From Spirochaetota bacterium (GTDB taxonomy: Bacteria; Spirochaetota; Spirochaetia; Treponematales; Treponemataceae), in assembly GCA_016285185.1 (NCBI GenBank), contig JAEEQG010000007.1, forward strand, positions 1 through 64,000: DNA of 64,000 bases, given 5' to 3'. A program made the position numbers and the translations under genes. Positions 9,499 through 18,361 of this stretch are shown piece by piece; the stretch's first letter is position 1; each line of letters starts with the position of its first letter. Under the pieces are notes generated by a model. It searched no databases and was not told the DNA's origin. It saw nothing but the letters and a program-made list of their open reading frames with translations.

Positions 9499-9913
9499 AC
9501 TTATTCGTTACGGCTCCAATTAGTCCTACAATCCAACCGGCAATAATCATGTAAAGACCGACTGCCATATATTTGAGTGAGAATTTTCCGATAGCCTTTG
9601 TAATACTATTGTCATTAAATTTGACGAAGAAAATCAATCCACCGACAATACTTACGATAATGCAGATAAGTCTGAGCATATTTGTAGATTTTCCTGCATT
9701 TACAAAGCATAAAACAGCACCAATTGCAGCGCCGAAAAAAATCAACAGAGCCGCAATAGAACTCCAGCCAAAGTTTTTGTCAAAATGAATAAAATTCCAT
9801 CCGTTTGCGGATATCTTTAATATTTTTCCGCTGAAGAGAGGAAGACAAAAACCAATTGCTACCAGAAGCACGCCGATTAAATAGATGAGAGGCAGACTAT
9901 TCTTTTTACCCAT
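9497..9913 (-). CDS. Small multi-pass membrane protein
   Basis: 138 aa with four hydrophobic segments. Confidence 0.65.
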   Translation of the reverse strand: MGKKNSLPLIYLIGVLLVAIGFCLPLFSGKILKISANGWNFIHFDKNFGWSSIAALLIFFGAAIGAVLCFVNAGKSTNMLRLICIIVSIVGGLIFFVKFNDNSITKAIGKFSLKYMAVGLYMIIAGWIVGLIGAVTNK

Positions 9914-9999
9914 AAGAAATACTCCTTACCGCTTTTTATGCGGTTCTGTAATTATAACACACTATTCTGAAAAAACAACATTTTGGTGGATGACCAACA

Positions 10000-11523
10000 T
10001 TACAGCATACTTGCAATTTCCTTAACGTTTTCAGATGCGTTGGAAATATTAGTTGTGCTCTGCGAAAAGCTTTCGATACCCTGCGCAATCTGCTGCAAAG
10101 TGATAAAAATCTGTTCGCTTGCGCTTGTAAGCTGGTTTACGTTATCCAAAATTTCGTGTGAACTTGAGGCCGTTGCTTTTGACGATTCCATAATGCTTTC
10201 AAAACCGCTTTCAAGAGAACGTGCGCTTTCGCAGCCGGAATCAATCTGTGCTGTGCCTTTTTCGCTGTCCAAAATAAGGGCATCGGAAGCTTTTTGGATT
10301 TCCGTAATTATCTCACGGATTTCCTTGATGCTATCTATGATGTTGTCTGAAAGTCGGCGGACTTCTGTCGCAACAATGTGGAAATTCTTTCCTGCTTCAC
10401 CTGCACTTGAAGCTTCGAGCTCCGCATTGAATGCAATGATTTTAGTTTGGTCTGCAACATTGTTAATGATGCTTACGATATCCCAAATGCCTTTGATTTT
10501 GTTGCTCAATTCTTTTATTCCATCTATCGTAAGAACGTTTGTGTTCTTGATGTTCAAAAGTTCCTGCACATTGTTCTGTAAAGCTTCGCTGCCCGAAACT
10601 ACAGCGTCACGCGACTTTTCTGCAAGACTTGTAACCTGCTTGATTTTTTCGCCAATGTTGTTTGCAAGCTCGGTAGAGTCGTGCATAGTGGCAACAATTT
10701 CTTTTACGGCTGCAGTCTGATTCTGGCTGTTTTCCGCATTCTGCTTTGTTGCGTCGGCAAGATTCTGTGTTTCTGCCAGCAGATTTTTGCTTATATTTTT
10801 TTCGTTTTTCTGAATTGTCTTAGTGATTACCTTGAAAACAATGAAAAACTCAACAAGGCTTGTTACCCAGCCAATCAAACAATAAATGAGAAATGTATTA
10901 TAACCGTCTGTTCTGGAATTAAGAATAATGCCGTAAGGAACGGTCATCATGTTTATTATGGATGCATCAACAGAAGCCCACATAGCCACATTCTGTACAC
11001 TTGAAAGGTTTTCGCTGAGCTTCATGCCAATCTGCCGCATTTGACCAGCCATGTATATTCTCTTTACTAAAACATAGTTAACGGTATAACACATAAAGCC
11101 TGTGGCAACAGACTGCATTTCAATCAAAGTAAATGTTATCGGGTTGAACGGTGCAAGCCCTTTTGCAGAAGAAATAATTGCAGTAGACCCTGCTCCTATA
11201 AGAAATCCGACAGCGTTTGCAACTATGATTATGATATCATAATTACGGTAAGCTTTTGTACAATAATCAAAATCACTTTGAGTAAGTGCATCAGGATTTG
11301 CTTTCCCTTTTGCTATGATTTTGTCAAACTCTGTTAAGAGCGGCCACTGAAAGAGGGAACAGATTACAATAAGACCAAGAGTAATAAAGAATGTGGGAGC
11401 AAAGCCCAAAATTATTTCTGCAGGTTTTTCATAAATAAAACCATAGTGAAATATTCTGAGAAATATAACTCCTGCATAGGTTGTAGCTATAATGGTGACT
11501 AAATATCGTTTGAAAGTTTTCAT
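10000..11523 (-). CDS. Methyl-accepting chemotaxis protein (MCP3), membrane N-terminus
   Basis: Hairpin-tip region DQTKIIAFNAELEASSAGEAGKNFHIVATEVRRLSD; multiple N-terminal TM segments. Confidence 0.9.
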   Translation of the reverse strand: MKTFKRYLVTIIATTYAGVIFLRIFHYGFIYEKPAEIILGFAPTFFITLGLIVICSLFQWPLLTEFDKIIAKGKANPDALTQSDFDYCTKAYRNYDIIIIVANAVGFLIGAGSTAIISSAKGLAPFNPITFTLIEMQSVATGFMCYTVNYVLVKRIYMAGQMRQIGMKLSENLSSVQNVAMWASVDASIINMMTVPYGIILNSRTDGYNTFLIYCLIGWVTSLVEFFIVFKVITKTIQKNEKNISKNLLAETQNLADATKQNAENSQNQTAAVKEIVATMHDSTELANNIGEKIKQVTSLAEKSRDAVVSGSEALQNNVQELLNIKNTNVLTIDGIKELSNKIKGIWDIVSIINNVADQTKIIAFNAELEASSAGEAGKNFHIVATEVRRLSDNIIDSIKEIREIITEIQKASDALILDSEKGTAQIDSGCESARSLESGFESIMESSKATASSSHEILDNVNQLTSASEQIFITLQQIAQGIESFSQSTTNISNASENVKEIASML

Positions 11524-11535
11524 GCAGCCTCCAAT

Positions 11536-13383
11536 TTACTTTGTTGTAAATGCAATTGCGCCGTCCCAGTTTTCCGGCGGATTCTCGATGAACTCCTCAC
11601 AGCGCGAAAGCATAAGCTTTGCGGCTTTATCGCCTTCCGCCGCAGCAAGTGCTTTTGTAAAATAGTCACGGGCAAGATTCCAGATTCCCTGTTTGTACAA
11701 ATCCATACCTTTTATGTACGCATCTTTGTATTCGGGCGGGAATTCATCTTCACTGCGGTCAACGGCATAAATCGGTACGGCGTTTTTCTTGCCTTTTACG
11801 CGGACATCGTCAAGATGTCTGAAGTAGAACGAATCTTCGCCTGCATCTTCGCGAACGCTGTCGCTTACAAGAATTTGTGTGCCGTATGTTTTTGTTAGTC
11901 CTTCAAGGCGACTCGCAAGGTTTACGCTGTCGCCGATTACAGAATAGTCGGTTTTGTCCTTTGAGCCTATTGAGCCTACGATTACATCTCCGTAATGTAT
12001 GCCGATTCCAATGTTGAATTCCATTCCGTCCGGCATAACAAGGTCGCCGATTTCAACATTCGGTAGCATAGCGCGCATCTCAAATGCGGCGGCAACAGCG
12101 CGCCGGCAGTTATCCTTATAGCTTACAGGCGTACCGAATTCAGCCATAATTGCGTCGCCGATAAACTTGTCAATTGTGCCGCCATACTTTTTGATAATAT
12201 CAACCATCATGGAAAAGTAGCGGTTGAGGAAAGCAACAAGTACATCAGGCTTGTTCTTTTCACTGATGTTTGTAAATGAGCGGATGTCGCTGAAAAGAAT
12301 TGCAACCGAGCGTGTTTCACCTACGGCAACTTTTTCATCCGTGTCATCAACCTGCATAACAAGGCTGTCTATAATCTGCTCTGGAACAAACCTTCCGAAT
12401 GCACGGCGGATACGTTTTTCAAAGAACATCTTCTTTTTGACTATAAGTGCTTTTTCAAAGACCGCACCGGCGTTCTTTACACAGAACGAAAAGAAATCCT
12501 GCTTTTCACTCGTGATGTTGCCTTCACTTACAATATGAACTGTTCCAAAATAATTACTTTCGTCGCTTGATTTAAGGCTTTCGTTTCCGTAGCTTGAAAG
12601 CTGTACTTTTGTACTGTAAAAGCGGTTGAGTTCCGGTTTTGCTTCCAGCTTTTTAGGAACAATTTTTGTGGTATTGTAATCAGGCTGGTTCTTTTCAAAA
12701 TCGGCGGCACATACGTTGAGAAAATCCGTAATTTCCTTTTCGCCTATGTTTTCTGAACAAACATAATAGCTGTGTGGTCCGTCATTCTCAATCATATAAA
12801 GAGCTGCGAGCGGTACTTCGCATACTTCGGCTACAAGCAGCAAAAATATCCGCACCATTTCTTCAATGTTTTCGATGTTGTCTACCAGACAGATGATTTT
12901 TGAGAACATCGCATTTTTATACGAATCACCGTACAAAAGTGCCGCTGTATTCATAAACAAAAAGGAATCATCAAACGTCTTTTTTGCCTGCGAAACAGCG
13001 GATTTATCGATTTTAGGTGCAGAAAGGGATGCAAGTTCATCAAGGTTTATAACGAGCGTTTTTGGATCAAGCCGGACAAATGAATTAACGCCGCATTCCA
13101 TCGCAAATGTTTCGTCAAGCGATGCAGGAACGTTTGCGTACATTCCGATTGTCAGTTCTTTAAAGCAGTTTATTGAGCGTATGATACGTACAATTTCAAA
13201 GCTGTGCGGTTCCTGAATATCGGAATTCAGAAGGAACAGGTCGGGTTGAAATTCAAACAGTTTGTAGAAGGCTTCTTTTCCGTTTGTTACAAACTGAACC
13301 GTGTAGTCGTCGTTGTCCAGCGTTGTTGTGAAAAGCTTTTGTAATGTAACGGAAGTTTCAAGTATAAGAATTTTCTTACTCAT
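11536..13383 (-). CDS. Adenylate cyclase (class III) with N-terminal receiver-like and middle sensory (GAF-like) domain
   Basis: AILFSDIRSFTNISE..GGTIDKFIGDAIMAEFG..YSVIGDSVNLASRLEGLTK; N-terminus MSKKILILETSVTLQKLF is receiver-like. Confidence 0.9.
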   Translation of the reverse strand: MSKKILILETSVTLQKLFTTTLDNDDYTVQFVTNGKEAFYKLFEFQPDLFLLNSDIQEPHSFEIVRIIRSINCFKELTIGMYANVPASLDETFAMECGVNSFVRLDPKTLVINLDELASLSAPKIDKSAVSQAKKTFDDSFLFMNTAALLYGDSYKNAMFSKIICLVDNIENIEEMVRIFLLLVAEVCEVPLAALYMIENDGPHSYYVCSENIGEKEITDFLNVCAADFEKNQPDYNTTKIVPKKLEAKPELNRFYSTKVQLSSYGNESLKSSDESNYFGTVHIVSEGNITSEKQDFFSFCVKNAGAVFEKALIVKKKMFFEKRIRRAFGRFVPEQIIDSLVMQVDDTDEKVAVGETRSVAILFSDIRSFTNISEKNKPDVLVAFLNRYFSMMVDIIKKYGGTIDKFIGDAIMAEFGTPVSYKDNCRRAVAAAFEMRAMLPNVEIGDLVMPDGMEFNIGIGIHYGDVIVGSIGSKDKTDYSVIGDSVNLASRLEGLTKTYGTQILVSDSVREDAGEDSFYFRHLDDVRVKGKKNAVPIYAVDRSEDEFPPEYKDAYIKGMDLYKQGIWNLARDYFTKALAAAEGDKAAKLMLSRCEEFIENPPENWDGAIAFTTK

Positions 13384-13393
13384 TCGTCTGCTC

Positions 13394-15493
13394 CTATTCT
13401 CCCAAGAGTTCCTTGATTGTGGTAATCAGATTTCCACGCTTGAAATCTCCTTTTTGAATGATTGCGCTGGCACGCAGCTGTTCAAATTCCTTAACGGCCT
13501 TAGCACTCTGATCGCCCATAACAATAACAACCGGTGAATCTTTGTACTGTTCCATACGGCGCAGGTTATCAAGGAGAACAAGTCCCGTCATGCGCGGCAT
13601 ATCCCTGTCGGAGAGAATAAGGTCGTACTGCTTTGTTTTTGCTTTTTCAAGGGCATCAAGTCCATCAAAGGCGGTATCTACAACAAAGCCTGCACTTTCG
13701 AGAATGGATTTTTCAATCTGCCGTGTTGTGTCAGAATCATCAACAACAAGAATACGTACTGTGCGTTTTTTAGTTGCCGCTTCGTACTTTTTAATGTCGT
13801 ATCCGCGTAACGACTTGAATTTTTTGAGTATGTCGGGAACATGCAGAATCGGTACTATGTCATAATGCTCGTCGAATACAATTCCCTGAAGAATCGAAAA
13901 GTTACGGAACGCTTTGGGAAGCGGTTTTACAACGAGAGACACATATTGCTGCACCTGTTCCACGATGATTCCAATCCGCTGTTCCATATATTCGGCAATA
14001 AGGATTGAATCCGCGTCCTGTGCAACAAAACCTTTCTGCTCGTCAAAAAGTGAGGAAAGCGAAAAGCATGGAATAAGCTGGCTTTCGAGCTTGATGTAGC
14101 TTTGGTTTTGCAGTGTGATATATTCGCTTTTCTTTCGGTATATGATGTCAACGATGTGCTGTGACGGAATGAGGTACTTTTCTTTGTTAGAGCGGACAAA
14201 AAGTCCCTGCAACGTTGAAAGGGAAAGCGGAAAGTGAAGGATAAACGAAGTTCCCTTGCCGGGTGTACTTTCAACTTTGATTCTTCCCTTGATTTTTTCA
14301 ACGTTGGACCATACAACATCAAGTCCTACACCACGGCCTGAAAGTTCTGTAACTTCGTCTTTTGTTGAAAATCCCGAAAGGAACAAAAATTGCGTGAGTT
14401 CCCGATCGTTCATATTCTCAATTTCATCGGTACGTTCAGGATACTGCTTTGCCGCTTTTGTGCGGATTTTTTCGTAATCAATGCCGCGTCCGTCATCACT
14501 GACTTTAAGTTCTATGTATTTGGCTTCGCGTTCACAGGTAATGCTGATAGTTCCTTCTTCGGATTTTCCTGCCGCCTTGCGCTCTTTTGGGCTTTCAATA
14601 CCGTGGTCAATTGCGTTGCGTATCAGGTGCATAAGGATATCGCCCAATTCTTCAAGAATTACCTTGTCAATCGCAATGTCGGCTTCGGGAATGTTGCAGT
14701 GTACTTTCTTTTTAAGGTTCATTGCCTCAAACGCGATTGTGTTTTCCAGCGGCCTGAGCACAATGCTTATCGGGAGCATCCGCAGGTCAAAAACCTGTTC
14801 CTGTACGCTGAAAATCGAAGTTTCAAGCGCATAAATGTCATTTTCAAACTGCTTGCGGATTTTAGAAAGCTCGTGGTTATCTATCTTTTCTTCAAATTTC
14901 TGAAGCTCATCAAGCTGGTGCTTTAAATGGAACTCTCGCGTAATCATTGTGTCAAAGGCTGTAATAATCTCATTTACACGCGAAAGTTTTATGCGGATTG
15001 ACTGTATATCACTGACATTTTCCGCAAGTTCTTCTTCATCGTCCTCTTCAAGATTGCCGATTTTTGAACGGTTGATTTCTGTAATAAATGCGTCAATGTC
15101 TATAAGTTCGCCTGCCGCAAGTTTATCACAGTATTGCAGGTACAAATCAATATTTTCTTCGTCCGTCCCGTTCTTTACAATACGAGAAACACAATCAGAA
15201 ATTTTATCTGCTACGGCAAAAACAAGTCGTACGAGACGGTCGGAATTTTTTACCTGTCCGTCTTTAACGCTCTTGTAAATATCTTCAACCGCATGTGAAA
15301 GCTTTTCGATTGTCGCAAAGCCGAGCATACGTGAATTTCCCTTGATAGTATGCAAATTCCGCAAGAGCCGCGTCATCGTTTCACTGTCATTCTGACTTGA
15401 TTTTAACGTGATAATGTCTTTTTTTGAGGATTCCAGAAGTTCCTTAACCTCTGAAACATAACTTTCGGTGATATCGCTTGCGATTTTAGCCAT
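13394..15493 (-). CDS. cheA: Hybrid CheA histidine kinase (Hpt-dimerization-HATPase-CheW-REC)
   Basis: LHTIKGNSRMLGF (Hpt), HLIRNAIDHGIESPKER, DDGRGID, GRGVGLDVV, C-terminal ILVVDDSDTTRQ..LILSDRDMP. Start MAKIASDIT at 15493 overlaps the cheR end by 8 bp. Confidence 0.93.
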   Translation of the reverse strand: MAKIASDITESYVSEVKELLESSKKDIITLKSSQNDSETMTRLLRNLHTIKGNSRMLGFATIEKLSHAVEDIYKSVKDGQVKNSDRLVRLVFAVADKISDCVSRIVKNGTDEENIDLYLQYCDKLAAGELIDIDAFITEINRSKIGNLEEDDEEELAENVSDIQSIRIKLSRVNEIITAFDTMITREFHLKHQLDELQKFEEKIDNHELSKIRKQFENDIYALETSIFSVQEQVFDLRMLPISIVLRPLENTIAFEAMNLKKKVHCNIPEADIAIDKVILEELGDILMHLIRNAIDHGIESPKERKAAGKSEEGTISITCEREAKYIELKVSDDGRGIDYEKIRTKAAKQYPERTDEIENMNDRELTQFLFLSGFSTKDEVTELSGRGVGLDVVWSNVEKIKGRIKVESTPGKGTSFILHFPLSLSTLQGLFVRSNKEKYLIPSQHIVDIIYRKKSEYITLQNQSYIKLESQLIPCFSLSSLFDEQKGFVAQDADSILIAEYMEQRIGIIVEQVQQYVSLVVKPLPKAFRNFSILQGIVFDEHYDIVPILHVPDILKKFKSLRGYDIKKYEAATKKRTVRILVVDDSDTTRQIEKSILESAGFVVDTAFDGLDALEKAKTKQYDLILSDRDMPRMTGLVLLDNLRRMEQYKDSPVVIVMGDQSAKAVKEFEQLRASAIIQKGDFKRGNLITTIKELLGE

Positions 15494-16355
15494 CGGCTTT
15501 ACCCCCTGTTTTTTTGTGAAAATAAAAAACGCTGCCGTCAAAGTTCTTTTCGAGCGATGGCGGAATTATAGTTGAATCTGTCTGTGCAATTTCGCTCATG
15601 GAAACAAAAAGCAGACCGTCTTCTGCAAGACATTTTTCGGCGAGTGTACGAAGAATGCGAGCGCGCAGTTCCTGACTGAAATAGATGAACACGTTGCGCA
15701 AAAAAATAATGTTCTGGTTTTTAGGTAAAAAAGCAGTACACTTCGGTGAATCAATTTCAGAAAGATTGAGCTGCATAGTCGTTATGCATGATTTAATTTC
15801 GTCATCAAACTCAATTTTACCGTCGTTCCGCTTGTACGGAACAATAAGGTTCTGGAATGAACTTCCGTCTACGGTTCTGAGTGATGTTCCTAAAAAAAGC
15901 CCTTGTCTGCAATGCTTGAGGACTTCGGAATTGATGTCGCTTGCGGTAACACATGGCTTTATGCCACATGATTTTGCAAGAATTGCCAGAGAGTACGCTT
16001 CTTCGCCATAGGAACATGCCGCACTCCATATTCTTATTTCAGAACCCTGTGATTTACTGCGCCATAGAGGAAGAATTTTGTCATGAAGAAGGGCAAACTG
16101 TTTTTCTTCTCGAAAAAAATATGTTTCATTAACTGTGCTTCCGTTTACAAAATCAGCAAAAACCGACGGGTTTGATATGAGCTGAAGTTTGTAATCCTGG
16201 ATGCCGATTTTCTTTTTTGCGACTTGGGTTTGAATGTAATTTCTTATACCGTCAAGATGGCTTGCGCGCGGAATAATTCCTGTACGTTCAGTTAATATGC
16301 TGATGAAAGAGTCAAATTCGTCCTGAGTAAGTTGTACAGTCGTATTTTGAATCAT
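15486..16355 (-). CDS. cheR: CheR chemoreceptor methyltransferase
   Basis: NETYFFREEKQF, IRIWSAACSYGEEAYSLAI, FLRNVFIYFSQELR. Confidence 0.93.
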   Translation of the reverse strand: MIQNTTVQLTQDEFDSFISILTERTGIIPRASHLDGIRNYIQTQVAKKKIGIQDYKLQLISNPSVFADFVNGSTVNETYFFREEKQFALLHDKILPLWRSKSQGSEIRIWSAACSYGEEAYSLAILAKSCGIKPCVTASDINSEVLKHCRQGLFLGTSLRTVDGSSFQNLIVPYKRNDGKIEFDDEIKSCITTMQLNLSEIDSPKCTAFLPKNQNIIFLRNVFIYFSQELRARILRTLAEKCLAEDGLLFVSMSEIAQTDSTIIPPSLEKNFDGSVFYFHKKTGGKADG

Positions 16356-17338
16356 TTACGTAACAGCTCCAATATACGCTTTGCAATTTCACCGCGGGGG
16401 AGAATTTCTTTAGCACCGCCTGCTTCTATTGCGGCGGCGGGCATACCAAATACGGCACAGGTCGATTTATCTTCTACAATTGTCCAGCCGCCGTTATCAC
16501 AGATTTCTTTGCAGCCGTCAGCGCCATCCGCGCCCATTCCGGTAAGAAGTACAGCAAGACAGTGCTTTTTGTATTTTCGTGCTGCGCTTCTGAACAGTTT
16601 GTTTACGGCTGGACGCAAAAAACGTTCCGGCTCTTCATCAGAAAGTTTTAGAACCGGATTTCCTCCCGGTTTTATGTAATCAATTACAAGGTGCTTGTCT
16701 GCCGGTGCCATGTACAGGTTGCCGGCTTTTGCTTCTTCGCCGTTTTCAGCAAGCTTTACATGAAAGTTTGTACATACACCGGAGAGCCAGTCTACCATGT
16801 TTTTGTCAGCACCTATTTCAATGTGTTGGGTGTACAAAACCGCAAGCGGAAAATTAGTACCCAAGCCCGAGATTACTTCGGACACTGCGGAAGGTCCGCC
16901 TGTAGATGCGCCTATACACAGGATTTTGAACGGCCCTTTTTCTTTGTTGTTGTATTCGGAATCTTTCGGAAAATCGCTTGTAAGCTTTTCCAGATTAGAT
17001 ATGAGCACACTGAAAAACTCCTTGCTATAGCCTTTAAGACTAGGCTTTTGCATTGTTTCTGATGGCTTTAAAAAAGATGGAACAGTGGATGAAGATTCGG
17101 ACAGAATAAGCACAGGTATATGCATTTCACTGCAAAGTACTTTGAATGATTCGTTTTCACCAGTATCACTCAAATCAGTTCCGCTGATTATTACATCAGG
17201 ATGTTCCGATTCCGCAGCATACAGAACTTTTTTGCCGTTGGAAACAGAAGCGGTTATTTCTATATTGCCATATTTTTTGAGATTTTGTTCTATAATGGCG
17301 CGTACTACAGCAGAACCGTCTGCAATGATGACCTTCAT
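16352..17338 (-). CDS. cheB: CheB methylesterase with degenerate receiver domain
   Basis: GASTGGPSAV, YTQHIEIG, LLTGMGADGADG catalytic elements; receiver reads IIADGSAVVR and DVIISGTDLSD. Confidence 0.9.
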   Translation of the reverse strand: MKVIIADGSAVVRAIIEQNLKKYGNIEITASVSNGKKVLYAAESEHPDVIISGTDLSDTGENESFKVLCSEMHIPVLILSESSSTVPSFLKPSETMQKPSLKGYSKEFFSVLISNLEKLTSDFPKDSEYNNKEKGPFKILCIGASTGGPSAVSEVISGLGTNFPLAVLYTQHIEIGADKNMVDWLSGVCTNFHVKLAENGEEAKAGNLYMAPADKHLVIDYIKPGGNPVLKLSDEEPERFLRPAVNKLFRSAARKYKKHCLAVLLTGMGADGADGCKEICDNGGWTIVEDKSTCAVFGMPAAAIEAGGAKEILPRGEIAKRILELLRK

Positions 17339-17349
17339 TCCGATATTCC

Positions 17350-17871
17350 TTATTTTGCCTTTATAAGCCCCGCAGAAAAGAATTTTCTTAGCAAATTGTC
17401 AGGTGATATAAGAATTTGCTTGCGTACCAAATTTTTGTTTTTGCCGTCTGGTTTAAAACCGATGGCGCACACACCGCATTCCGTCAGTCGTGACCGTATA
17501 CCCTGCGGAAGCAGACGCAGGTTTGAAATATCAATAATACGACTTGAAATTGCACTGTTTACCGATAGGGCAAAATTGCCGCTCGCGGGAAAAGCCGTTT
17601 CGGTATAATTTACAACTGCTTTTTGTACATCATTCTCAAAATCCTGCATTTTCATTACGAGAACAACATTGCTTTCTTCAACCGGATTACACAGGAATTC
17701 TTTTTCGAGAAGATTGCCGATGCGAATATGTGGTAGTGTTTCACGGTTGAAGACTATGTTCCGCAGACCGTTTTCAACATCAAGGTAAATGCCGAAAACC
17801 ACATACTTGCTCTGAATGAGAAAATCTACTGTGTCGTATGCAATGCAGGTAAAATGATTATGCACTTCCAA
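17350..17871 (-). CDS. Divergent CheW-like protein
   Basis: FLIQSKYVVFGIYLD..VFNRETLPHIRIGNLLEKEF resembles CheW beta-barrel spacing; sits between cheW and cheB. Confidence 0.5.
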   Translation of the reverse strand: MEVHNHFTCIAYDTVDFLIQSKYVVFGIYLDVENGLRNIVFNRETLPHIRIGNLLEKEFLCNPVEESNVVLVMKMQDFENDVQKAVVNYTETAFPASGNFALSVNSAISSRIIDISNLRLLPQGIRSRLTECGVCAIGFKPDGKNKNLVRKQILISPDNLLRKFFSAGLIKAK

Positions 17872-18361
17872 GGTCTTTCCTTATCAGAGCTTCAAAGGCA
17901 GCCGGATTAAGCGCTGGAATTTCTTCGCCGCTGTATGCGAGCGTTCCTAGAAAAAAACCTTCTTCATTGCCGCCCGGAATAAGATTCAAGTCACCTTCTT
18001 CCATTTCAGTAAAAAACAGAATGTCCGAAATATGAATCGAAAGCTGGTCATCTACCTGCTTTAAAATCATAAACAGAGGCTCCTGAGGCGGTGTTGTTTC
18101 AGTATCGCCGATTAAAGAGCGTGGATTAATTACGGTAAAAGGATCGCCGCGCCGGTTCAAAACACCTTCAATATATGATGGCATAAACGGCAGTTTGTAC
18201 ACTGAAACATCACGTATTATCTCAAGAACATCGCTTGAACGTACAGCATATTTTTTATTGGCGATTAAAAACACAAGCCATGTGGTCATGTGCTTTTCTT
18301 CAACGTTCTCAACTGTCTCTTTGTTATTGGCTTCTATCTGATCTATAATCTCTTCGTTCAT
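17858..18361 (-). CDS. cheW: CheW coupling protein
   Basis: TWLVFLIANKKYAVRSSDVLEIIRDVSVYKLPFMPSYIEGVLNRRGDPFTVINPRSLIG. Confidence 0.9.
   Translation of the reverse strand: MNEEIIDQIEANNKETVENVEEKHMTTWLVFLIANKKYAVRSSDVLEIIRDVSVYKLPFMPSYIEGVLNRRGDPFTVINPRSLIGDTETTPPQEPLFMILKQVDDQLSIHISDILFFTEMEEGDLNLIPGGNEEGFFLGTLAYSGEEIPALNPAAFEALIRKDLGSA

Noticed and set aside
3352-9500. Possible integron cassette array
   Set aside because: Gene content is suggestive but intergenic gaps are too short and I found no convincing attC-like inverted repeats or integrase; kept only as a low-interest inference.
9983-10720. 245-aa plus-strand ORF
   Set aside because: Antisense shadow of the MCP3 coding region; low-complexity Ser/Leu-rich translation.
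14390-14926. 178-aa plus-strand ORF
   Set aside because: Antisense to cheA, which has strong domain motifs throughout.
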